NCBI GenBank assembly: GCA_002499405.1
Contig: DALH01000003.1
Span: 1 to 8,552 of the forward strand
DNA length: 8,552 nt
Direction: 5' to 3'
DNA from: Candidatus Micrarchaeota archaeon UBA95
GTDB taxonomy: Archaea; Micrarchaeota; Micrarchaeia; Norongarragalinales; Norongarragalinaceae
Shown here in pieces: positions 1 through 4,566 of the stretch (its first letter is position 1; each line of letters opens with the position of its first letter). The translations under genes were made by a program, and so were the position numbers. The notes under the pieces were generated by a model. It was not told the origin of the DNA. It saw only the letters and a list, made by a program, of their open reading frames with translations, and did not search any database.

Positions 1-306
1 CACGCTGAACGCGGCCGGCAGGACGCCGTTGGCGGCCACCTGCCAGAAGTCGCGTTCCCCGCCCTTCGCGAACTCCTCGTAAACGCTTTCCTTGGATTTT
101 GCCTTGAACCTCGTCAAAACGCTTGACGAAAAAAAGAATGAGACGAGCAACAGGAAGAACTGCCAACCCCCGAAAGCGTAAACAGTCATCCCCACGAACA
201 TGGCGGCAACCGTCCCGCTCTCCGTGAGCTGCCGCTTCTGGAACGCGTAAATAGCCAGCACCAGCGACGCGACCAGCCCCACGAGCACCCCCAACTGCGG
301 AATCAT
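1..306 (-). CDS. DUF92/TMEM19 family membrane protein, N-terminal part
   Basis: This minus-strand reading frame starts with ATG at 306 and runs off the left edge, so only the first 102 residues are present. The start is fixed by an in-frame TGA 12 bases upstream. Residues 4-22 form a hydrophobic helix. A second hydrophobic block (about residues 34-65) contains GGWQFFLLLVSFFFSSSVLT, followed by a basic loop and then KGGERDFWQVAANG. The order RQLTESG, GW with a hydrophobic run, FFSSSVLTRFK, RDxxQVxANG matches the DUF92 (TMEM19/VTE6-like) family of polytopic membrane proteins. Plant VTE6 is a phytyl-phosphate kinase; whether archaeal members phosphorylate an isoprenoid phosphate is not shown here. 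It points away from tRNA-Thr on the same strand and has its own TATA-like box about 30 bases upstream. The family call is fairly sure, the function is not. Confidence 0.75.
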   Translation of the reverse strand, partial: MIPQLGVLVGLVASLVLAIYAFQKRQLTESGTVAAMFVGMTVYAFGGWQFFLLLVSFFFSSSVLTRFKAKSKESVYEEFAKGGERDFWQVAANGVLPAAFSV

Positions 307-331
307 GACGAAAACCCTTCAGCGCCAAACC

Positions 332-339
332 AAATAAAA
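332..339 (-). promoter_or_regulatory. TATA-like box for the DUF92 gene
   Basis: On the minus strand this reads TTTTATTT, centred about 29 bases before the ATG at 306. At that distance transcription would begin within a few bases of the start codon, giving a very short leader. Only a weak purine stretch (GAAGGG) precedes the ATG. The box lies just beyond the distal tRNA-Thr repeat at 357-374, so the hairpin element sits between tRNA-Thr and this promoter. Confidence 0.45.
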
Positions 340-356
340 CCAGCGACTCAAGAAAA

Positions 357-517
357 AAGCCTCCGATGGGATTTACAACCAAACTTCTTTTGTAAAAAAG
401 AAGTCTTGTAAAGCTTTGCTTTACGAGGCCCGCAAAAACAAAGTTTTTGCTGGGTTTATCAAGAAAAACCCCGCTATCGTGCGTCTTTCTTTTTCCTGGA
501 AGCCTCCGATGGGATTT
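357..517 (-). repeat. Hairpin element A bounded by an 18-base direct repeat of the tRNA-Thr 3' end
   Basis: The 18 bases AAGCCTCCGATGGGATTT occur at 500-517, as the T-loop and 3' acceptor strand of tRNA-Thr, and again perfectly at 357-374, a period of 143 bases. Between them lie four consecutive perfect hairpins: 383-391 with 396-404 (9 bp), 408-414 with 418-424 (7 bp), 432-439 with 443-450 (8 bp) and 452-457 with 466-471 (6 bp). Read in the tRNA direction (minus), the element contains GGTTTTTCTTGAT at 470-458, a possible termination tract, and ends in AAGAAGTTTGGTTGT directly before the distal copy. The same end motif is found in element B at the other end of the window. The layout resembles attL/attR flanks left by tRNA-targeting integration, but no integrase is encoded. 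A conserved tRNA-processing or termination structure is the alternative. Confidence 0.7.
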
Positions 518-574
518 GAACCCACGACTTTGTGCTTACCATGCACACACTCTACCAATCTGAGTTACGGAGGC
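501..574 (-). tRNA. tRNA-Thr(GGT)
   Basis: The minus strand folds into a complete cloverleaf. The acceptor stem GCCTCCG/CGGAGGC is perfect, the D stem is ACTC/GAGT, the anticodon stem is TGTGC/GCACA with loop ATGGTAA (anticodon GGT, reading ACC and ACU), and the T stem is GTGGG/CCCAT with loop TTCAAAT. The discriminator base is T at 501, common in archaeal tRNA-Thr. CCA is not encoded, since the sequence continues TCC, so it must be added after transcription. There is no intron, unlike the two other tRNAs in the window. The last 18 bases of the gene region are duplicated at 357-374. Confidence 0.96.
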
Positions 575-601
575 GCTTGCCTATATGGTTCGCCGGAAGG
601 G

Positions 602-610
602 CAATAAAAC
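602..610 (-). promoter_or_regulatory. TATA-like box for tRNA-Thr
   Basis: The minus strand reads GTTTTATTG, centred about 32 bases before the mature 5' end of tRNA-Thr at 574. A start about 25 bases downstream would leave a leader of roughly 7 bases for RNase P. The 575-703 gap between tRNA-Thr and eL40 thus holds two divergent promoters. Confidence 0.45.
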
Positions 611-638
611 CATTTTCGTTTTGTACCCAACAGCACTC

Positions 639-646
639 TTTTATAT
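639..646 (+). promoter_or_regulatory. TATA box for the eL40/tRNA-Leu transcript
   Basis: TTTTATAT is a good archaeal TATA box. Transcription would start near 668, leaving a leader of about 36 bases before the eL40 ATG at 704. The leader contains AGTGAT at 691-696, which partly matches the archaeal Shine-Dalgarno consensus. No separate promoter is evident inside eL40 for tRNA-Leu, so this one probably serves both genes. Confidence 0.55.
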
Positions 647-703
647 TGCGCGCCTCGTTAAAATTGGTTGTAATCACCCGCGTTTAATGAGTAGTGATTC
701 GTC

Positions 704-853
704 ATGGGCAAGTTTCCGGTCGCAGACAAGGCGTTCACCAACGTCTTGATTTGTTTGAAGTGCAAGACGCGCAACCCAAAGGGTGCAAAGAAGTGCCGCA
801 AGTGCGATTACACGCGGTTACGGTCCAAGCGCGCGAGGAAGAAGAAGGCCTGA
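704..853 (+). CDS. rpl40e: Large-subunit ribosomal protein eL40
   Basis: This encodes a 49-residue, very basic protein. It has two Cys pairs, C17-x-x-C20 and C31-x-x-C34, which form the zinc ribbon of eL40, and an Arg/Lys-rich tail ending RARKKKA. Archaeal eL40 is a stand-alone protein of about 50 residues (in eukaryotes it is made as a ubiquitin fusion), so the length is normal. It is a component of the 50S subunit near the factor-binding region. The start ATG has a weak GTGAT ribosome-binding match 7 bases upstream. The TGA stop at 851-853 is followed immediately by base 1 of tRNA-Leu, so the two genes abut without a spacer and are likely co-transcribed. Confidence 0.93.
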   Translation: MGKFPVADKAFTNVLICLKCKTRNPKGAKKCRKCDYTRLRSKRARKKKA

Positions 854-993
854 GCAGGGGTGGCCGAGCCTGGTCAAAGGCGCAGGACTTAAGGAAACTC
901 TTTTTCCCGAAAAAGACTTTCATGAGAAAAAGGGTTTTAGTAAGGGAAATCCTGTCTCTTAGGAGTTCGAGGGTTCAAATCCCTCCCCCTGCA
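854..993 (+). tRNA. tRNA-Leu(TAA) with intron
   Basis: The gene shows acceptor stem GCAGGGG/CCCCTGC, a D arm closed by GCC/GGC, anticodon stem CAGGA/TCCTG, a long type II variable arm (955-968, CTC/GAG stem), T stem GAGGG/CCCTC with loop TTCAAAT, and discriminator A at 993. Its anticodon TAA (890-892) reads the leucine codon UUA. The long variable arm supports leucine identity. CCA is not encoded. The anticodon loop is interrupted after base 37 by an intron of about 55 bases. The mature 5' end directly follows the eL40 stop codon. Unlike tRNA-Thr and tRNA-Pro, no second copy of its 3' end is seen downstream. Confidence 0.94.
894..948 (+). other. tRNA-Leu intron (37/38 position, boundaries approximate)
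   Basis: Removing these 55 bases restores a seven-base anticodon loop (CTTAAGA) and a perfect stem. Inside, AAACTCTTTTTC (895-906) can pair with a downstream strand ending GGGTTT over about 12 bp including one G-T pair. Loop bases CTTA (888-891) can pair with TAAG (941-944), but five bases (GGAAA), not the usual three, separate this helix from the anticodon stem. The splice structure is therefore a relaxed bulge-helix-bulge and the exact boundaries may be off by a base or two. Confidence 0.7.
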
Positions 994-1100
994 TTGAAAG
1001 GAAACGCAGGAGGGAAGATAGTAAAGAAAGAAACCGCAGGCATCTTTCTTGTTTGAAGCAGTCCCCTTCGCATTCCACAGGAAAAAAAGAGTGAAAGAAA

Positions 1101-1583
1101 ATGATTCCGAATTCGTGGGAAGGGGTGATGGCGGTCTCGTTCGCGTTCTCAGTTGTTTCGTGGCTGGTGAACACGAGGTTCGGGGACCGCAAGAAACTCA
1201 AGAAAATCAACAAAGAGATACAGGCCTTTCAAAAGGAGTTGAGCGAGGCAACCAAGTCAGGTGACAAGAAGAAGTTGAAGGAGTTGGGGAAGCGGGACTC
1301 CGAGGTGATGGACAAGACGCGCGAGATGATGATGCTCTCCTTCAAGCCGTTAATCGTGGTCCTGCCGTTGTTCTGGGTGGCTTACGCCTTCGTGTTGCCC
1401 GCGTTCTTCCCGGACTTCATCGTGGACAACCTCTCGTTTTACCTGCCGTCCAGCATCATGTTCTGGGAGCCGTGGAAGAATTATCTGGGGGCGCGCGGCC
1501 TCTTCATTTACGCGTTGCTGGTATTCGGTTTGTCGTTCCAGTTGATTGAAAAAATATTTGAAAAGGTGAAGAAGAATGGTTGA
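1101..1583 (+). CDS. DUF106/EMC3-TMCO1 family membrane insertase (YidC/Oxa1-like)
   Basis: This is a 160-residue protein with a first membrane helix at about residues 8-25, a charged coiled-coil at 30-75 (RKKLKKINKEIQAFQKEL and onward), a Met-rich stretch REMMMLSFKP, a second helix at 82-103 and a third at about 132-150. This architecture is that of archaeal DUF106 proteins, which belong to the YidC/Oxa1/Get1/EMC3 superfamily and are thought to insert proteins into the membrane with ribosomes. The position directly before eL34 and cytidylate kinase is a conserved archaeal gene order, often preceded by secY and adk, which are absent here. GAGTGA at 1089-1094 lies 6 bases before the ATG. The 3' end overlaps eL34 by 8 bases. 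The family assignment is firm; insertase activity is inferred from the family. Confidence 0.87.
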   Translation: MIPNSWEGVMAVSFAFSVVSWLVNTRFGDRKKLKKINKEIQAFQKELSEATKSGDKKKLKELGKRDSEVMDKTREMMMLSFKPLIVVLPLFWVAYAFVLPAFFPDFIVDNLSFYLPSSIMFWEPWKNYLGARGLFIYALLVFGLSFQLIEKIFEKVKKNG

Positions 1584-1890
1584 ACCCCGTTTCAGGACGG
1601 CGAAGAGGAGAAAGAAGAAGAGCCCTACGGGCTTGATTGTCCGCATTTACAAGCGCGACAAGGAAGCCGCCCGCAAGTGCGCCTTGTGCGACGCGAAGTT
1701 GCACGGCGTGCCGCGAGACAAGAGGAAACTTTCCAAGACCGAGAAGCGCCCCGAACGCGTTTTCGGCGGCGTGTTGTGCGCGAAGTGCGTGCAAACCATA
1801 ATCAAGGACAAGACGCGGCTGGAGAACGGGTACATGGAGGAAAAAGACGTTCCCGTGAAACGCTTGAAATTCTTGAAGCAGTTGAAATGA
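1576..1890 (+). CDS. rpl34e: Large-subunit ribosomal protein eL34
   Basis: The product is a 104-residue basic protein. The start MVEPRFRTAKRRKKK, the Cys pairs C35-x-x-C38 and C68-x-x-C71, and the segment RPERVFGGVLCAKCV are typical of eL34, a zinc-binding 50S protein found in archaea and eukaryotes. Its length is slightly above the common archaeal 85-95 residues because of a C-terminal extension (about residues 85-104, ending KRLKFLKQLK). The ATG lies inside the end of the DUF106 gene, with AAGGTGA at 1562-1568 as ribosome binding site 7 bases upstream. The stop overlaps the next start as ATGA, so translation into cytidylate kinase is probably coupled. Confidence 0.93.
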   Translation: MVEPRFRTAKRRKKKSPTGLIVRIYKRDKEAARKCALCDAKLHGVPRDKRKLSKTEKRPERVFGGVLCAKCVQTIIKDKTRLENGYMEEKDVPVKRLKFLKQLK

Positions 1891-2432
1891 GAATAGCCAT
1901 CAGCGGGTCCAGCGGTTGCGGCAACACCACGGTAAGCGGCCTAGTCGCCGAACGCTTGGGCTTGAAGAAAATCAATTACACGTTGCGGGACGTGGCCGAG
2001 GAACGCGGGGTCCCCTTCAAGGACTTCCACGGCCTCGCCGACGAACGCTTCCCGGAATTGGACTACGGGTTGGACCGCAAACTCGTGGAACTCGCCTCGA
2101 AGGACAACTGCGTTGTCGGGACGCGGCTCGCCGTGTGGCTGGACGCGGACAAAGTATTGAAAAAGCTGGGCCTGCAAAAGAAGTACGCGTTCGACCACAA
2201 GTTCTGGTTGGACGCTCCCCTCAAGGTGCGCGCGCAACGCATAGCCGAACGCGAGGGCAAGCCGTTTCAGCAAGCCCTTGAAGAGACGGGGACGCGCGAC
2301 AAAGCCAACGAGTCGCGTTATTCGCGTGCTTACGGCATCAAGTGGGGCAGGCCCGCGGACGCGGAAACGATTGACACGACGGCGTTGAACGCGGAACAGG
2401 TAGCGGAAAGGATTGTGAGTGAAGTAAAGTGA
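1887..2432 (+). CDS. cmk: Cytidylate kinase, archaeal type
   Basis: The 181-residue protein transfers phosphate from ATP to CMP or dCMP. The start MRIAISGSSGCGNTT holds the phosphate-binding loop at residues 7-15, followed by LAERLGL, the family feature DNCVVGTRLAVWL, a lid-like RAQRIAEREGK and the C-terminal RYSRAYGIKWG. The gene sits after eL34, its usual archaeal neighbour. The start is the ATG of the ATGA overlap with eL34. Longer frames beginning upstream lie inside eL34 and are rejected. Odd point: the Walker A position normally held by Lys is Asn13. Some archaeal cytidylate kinases have Thr there, as I recall, so loss of Lys need not mean loss of activity. Confidence 0.9.
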   Translation: MRIAISGSSGCGNTTVSGLVAERLGLKKINYTLRDVAEERGVPFKDFHGLADERFPELDYGLDRKLVELASKDNCVVGTRLAVWLDADKVLKKLGLQKKYAFDHKFWLDAPLKVRAQRIAEREGKPFQQALEETGTRDKANESRYSRAYGIKWGRPADAETIDTTALNAEQVAERIVSEVK

Positions 2433-3175
2433 ATTACCCGGAACTCAACGAAATAGTGATTGCGACCGTCAAGAAGATTCTGCCTTACGGCGCCATCCTA
2501 ATGCTTGACGAGTACGGCGGCGTGGAGGCCTTCCTCCACATCTCCGAGGTTTCCAGCGGCTGGACCAAAAGCGTGGGCGAACACTTGAAGCAAGGCCAGA
2601 AAACCGTGGTCAAAGTCGTGCGCCTGGACAAGGATAAGCGCCAAATCGACGTGAGCCGCAAGCGCGTGAACGAAGGCGAAAGGAAGCGCAAGATGCAGGA
2701 GCACAAGACGGCGACGCGCGCCGCAAAACTGTTGGACCGCGTGGCGCACCAGTTGAAGAAGAAGCCGGAGGAAGCGTGGAAGGAAGCCGGAGACAAGCTG
2801 GTGGAGGAGTACGGCGACCTGTATTCCGCGTTCGAGGACTTGTCCAAGGGCGGCAAGCCGAAAAGCAGGATTGCGAAGAAGTGGCTGGACGCCTTGACGG
2901 AAACCGCGCAAAAAGAGATCAAGCCCAAGAAGGTGGAAGTCAAGGCCGCCCTCAAAATAAGCGTTTTCGGTTCAAACGGCGTTGAGGAATTGAAGACCGT
3001 CTTGAAGAAACTAGACTCCAAGAAGGCGTCCATACACTACCTGGGGGCGCCCAACTATCTGGTGCGCGTGACGGCCGGGGACTACAAATCCGCGGAAAAA
3101 GAGTTGGCGACCATGAAAAAGGTCCTCGAAAAAACGGGTTCCAAGGTTTCCTGGTCCCTTGAAAAAGTGAAGTAA
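2429..3175 (+). CDS. eif2a: Translation initiation factor 2 subunit alpha (aIF2-alpha)
   Basis: The product is 248 residues long. Residues 5-82 form an S1/OB RNA-binding domain (TVKKILPYGAILMLDEYGG, FLHISEVSSGW, then KRQIDVSRKRV). A helical domain follows to about residue 170, and an alpha/beta C-terminal domain (from VEVKAALKISVFGSNG) binds the gamma subunit. This is the full domain order of archaeal aIF2-alpha, which joins beta and gamma to carry initiator tRNA to the 30S subunit. The start is GTG at 2429, overlapping the cytidylate kinase stop by 4 bases, with GTGAGTGA (2415-2422) 6 bases upstream. Nop10 follows, a conserved archaeal pairing. Nothing important appears missing. Confidence 0.95.
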   Translation: MNYPELNEIVIATVKKILPYGAILMLDEYGGVEAFLHISEVSSGWTKSVGEHLKQGQKTVVKVVRLDKDKRQIDVSRKRVNEGERKRKMQEHKTATRAAKLLDRVAHQLKKKPEEAWKEAGDKLVEEYGDLYSAFEDLSKGGKPKSRIAKKWLDALTETAQKEIKPKKVEVKAALKISVFGSNGVEELKTVLKKLDSKKASIHYLGAPNYLVRVTAGDYKSAEKELATMKKVLEKTGSKVSWSLEKVK

Positions 3176-3176
3176 C

Positions 3177-3326
3177 GTGAAACTCATGAAGTGCGGTAAA
3201 TGCGGCAAATACTCGTTGCGCGATGAGTGCTGCGAGCCAACTCAAAACCCGCACCCGCCCAAGTATTCGCCGGCGGACAAGTACGCCAAATACAGGAGAA
3301 AGGAAAAATACGGTGATGTGAAGTGA
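3177..3326 (+). CDS. nop10: H/ACA RNP protein Nop10
   Basis: This gene encodes 49 residues: a short start (MKLMKC), CGKCGKYSLRDECC, then the hallmark NPHPPKYSPADKYAKYRR. Nop10 binds Cbf5 (pseudouridine synthase) in H/ACA RNA-guided pseudouridylation particles and rRNA processing. GTG at 3177 is chosen over ATG at 3186 because AAGTGA (3165-3170) lies 6 bases before the GTG, the spacing seen at its neighbours. It lies one base after the aIF2-alpha stop and overlaps Rpo11 by 4 bases. Odd point: most archaeal Nop10 proteins have a CxxC-x8-CxxC zinc site. Here C6 and C9 are present, but the second pair is the adjacent C18-C19, with Pro at 21 where the fourth Cys is expected. Confidence 0.93.
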   Translation: MKLMKCGKCGKYSLRDECCEPTQNPHPPKYSPADKYAKYRRKEKYGDVK

Positions 3327-3583
3327 AGATATTGGTTGATGAAAAAGACGAGTTGCAGGTCGCATTCGAGAACGCCGACCTCGGGATAGTCAACATGGTT
3401 GCACGAAAACTCGTTGACGACAAGGACGTGGACTATGCTGCCTGCGATTACACGCACCCACTGGAAAAAACGGTGGTGTTGTCCTTGAAGTGCAATTCGC
3501 CCAAGAAAAAACTGATCAAGGCGGTTGACTCGCTTGAAGCGACCATGGAAGAATTGAAGGCGGCGGTACAGGCAACGCAATGA
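3323..3583 (+). CDS. rpo11: DNA-directed RNA polymerase subunit Rpo11 (RpoL)
   Basis: The product is 86 residues long. The start MKILVDEKDELQVAFENADLGIVNMVARKLV and the central DVDYAACDYTHPLEKTVVLSLKC match the small alpha-like subunit Rpo11, which pairs with Rpo3 (RpoD) to nucleate archaeal RNA polymerase, like eukaryotic RPB11 with RPB3. Length is normal. The GTG start sits in the GTGA overlap with the Nop10 stop, with GGTGA (3312-3316) 6 bases upstream. The stop overlaps the signal peptidase start as ATGA. The gene is well supported by its HPL segment and the family fold order, though such small proteins diverge fast. Confidence 0.88.
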   Translation: MKILVDEKDELQVAFENADLGIVNMVARKLVDDKDVDYAACDYTHPLEKTVVLSLKCNSPKKKLIKAVDSLEATMEELKAAVQATQ

Positions 3584-4437
3584 AAAAAGAGACCGAGAAA
3601 AGTATTTCCATTGCCCTGACCGCGGGGCTTGGGTTAAGCGTCGCGCTCTACGTTGCCTTCGTATCCGAGTTTTTCGCCTTAACCGGGTTCCTGTGCCTTG
3701 CCGGCCTCATAATACTCGACTTCTGGCGGCCCTCCTCAAAGGAGAACTCCGTCAAACTCCAGGTAAAGGAAACAATCATTTCGCTTGCAATTGCAATCAC
3801 CGCCTGGTACGCATTGTGCTTCGTTTTGAGCACTGGCTCTCCCCTGAACGTGGTGACCTCGTGCAGCATGGTTCCCGTACTCGAACGCGGCGACTTCATC
3901 GTCCTGCAAGGCGGGAAATACGCGGCGCAGGAAACCGGCGTCAACTATTCGCTGGGAAACGCCGAATACTCTGAGAAAACCTATCGCGTCGGAGACGAGT
4001 ACTACCGCTTCACGGACGCGTACGTGGACGGCGAAAAGGTTTTCACGTTCGGCTTCGGGAAGTGCCTTGAAACCAAGCGGGGCAACGCGCCAACAGAGAA
4101 GCCGTGCGCCTCCTTCATTGAAGTCAACGGGAAAAAGTTTTACGACCTGCAGGACGGCGACGTGGTGGTCTACCTGGCCGAACCCGCCGAATACGGATTG
4201 ATAATCCACCGCACCCTGCTCAAAATCAACGCCGCCGACGGAGTATACTACGTCACGAAGGGCGACAACAACCGGTTCGCCGACCAGCAGGCCGGCATCC
4301 GCCTCGTCCCCGAGGAGCGCATCCAGGGCAAAATCCTGGCGCGCGTGCCCCTCATAGGATACGCCAAGTTGTTCCTGTTCCTTCAGTTCGCGGAGCCCGC
4401 GGGCTGCGACACGTCAATAACCCGTGAAACCGGGTAA
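3580..4437 (+). CDS. Signal peptidase I, archaeal/ER (Sec11) type
   Basis: This 285-residue membrane protease removes signal peptides from secreted proteins. Residues 9-48 form two membrane segments and 66-84 a third. The catalytic Ser is Ser96 in TSCSMVPVLERGDFIV. The general base is His210 in LIIHRTL rather than the bacterial Lys, and Asp229 in TKGDNN completes the Ser-His-Asp set of Sec11-type enzymes. A further hydrophobic stretch lies at 256-270. The distance from Ser96 to His210 is long for a Sec11-type enzyme. The insert (about 112-185) carries Cys162 and Cys176, which could form a disulphide outside the cell. It is the last gene of the operon, overlapping Rpo11 by 4 bases. Placement behind translation genes may couple secretion to growth (inference). 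Confidence 0.92.
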   Translation: MKKETEKSISIALTAGLGLSVALYVAFVSEFFALTGFLCLAGLIILDFWRPSSKENSVKLQVKETIISLAIAITAWYALCFVLSTGSPLNVVTSCSMVPVLERGDFIVLQGGKYAAQETGVNYSLGNAEYSEKTYRVGDEYYRFTDAYVDGEKVFTFGFGKCLETKRGNAPTEKPCASFIEVNGKKFYDLQDGDVVVYLAEPAEYGLIIHRTLLKINAADGVYYVTKGDNNRFADQQAGIRLVPEERIQGKILARVPLIGYAKLFLFLQFAEPAGCDTSITRETG

Positions 4438-4456
4438 CGGCCGTAACCGTGAACGA

Positions 4457-4503
4457 AATCAAATCCCGAGCCGAAGCACCAAGCGGAGGCAAGGGATTTG
4501 ATT
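4457..4503 (+). terminator. Perfect 11-bp inverted repeat after the signal peptidase gene
   Basis: AATCAAATCCC (4457-4467) is mirrored by GGGATTTGATT (4493-4503) around a 25-base loop, with outer GAA/TTC able to extend the stem. It stands alone between the long upstream operon and the PCNA promoter. No T-run follows directly. It may mark the 3' end of the operon, or act as a protein-binding palindrome upstream of PCNA. The role is not settled by sequence. Confidence 0.45.
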
Positions 4504-4520
4504 GGGTTCATACAAAAACT

Positions 4521-4560
4521 CTTTTAACTCCAACCCCCAAAAATATTGGTTGGTGGGTGA
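4521..4560 (+). promoter_or_regulatory. PCNA promoter and ribosome binding site
   Basis: CTTTTAA at 4521-4527 is a plausible TATA box with transcription starting near 4548-4552. AATATT at 4542-4547 is a weaker alternative. GGTGGGTGA at 4552-4560 is a strong Shine-Dalgarno match 6 bases before the ATG at 4567 and fixes the start. The TATA assignment is uncertain because it leaves a very short leader. Confidence 0.45.
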
Positions 4561-4566
4561 ATACTT

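Noticed and set aside
357..374. Distal tRNA-Thr copy as a remnant of a full second tRNA gene
   Set aside because: Only the 3' strand of the T arm and acceptor is present. Upstream sequence shows no D arm, anticodon arm or 5' acceptor strand.
416..607. Open frame of 63 codons over element A and tRNA-Thr
   Set aside because: It runs through hairpins and a complete antisense tRNA gene, has no ribosome binding site and no recognisable protein features.
694..1056. Open frame of 120 codons across eL40 and tRNA-Leu
   Set aside because: It reads eL40 in the wrong frame and passes through a tRNA and its intron. The eL40 frame has the expected zinc motifs.
1677..2432. A 251-residue start for cytidylate kinase
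   Set aside because: The extra N-terminus lies inside eL34 in another frame. The P-loop protein starts at the ATGA overlap (1887), as expected for the family.
3334..3345. Possible C/D box RNA with a TTGATGA C-box-like sequence
   Set aside because: It lies in the Rpo11 coding sequence and no matching D box or C'/D' pair was found at proper spacing.
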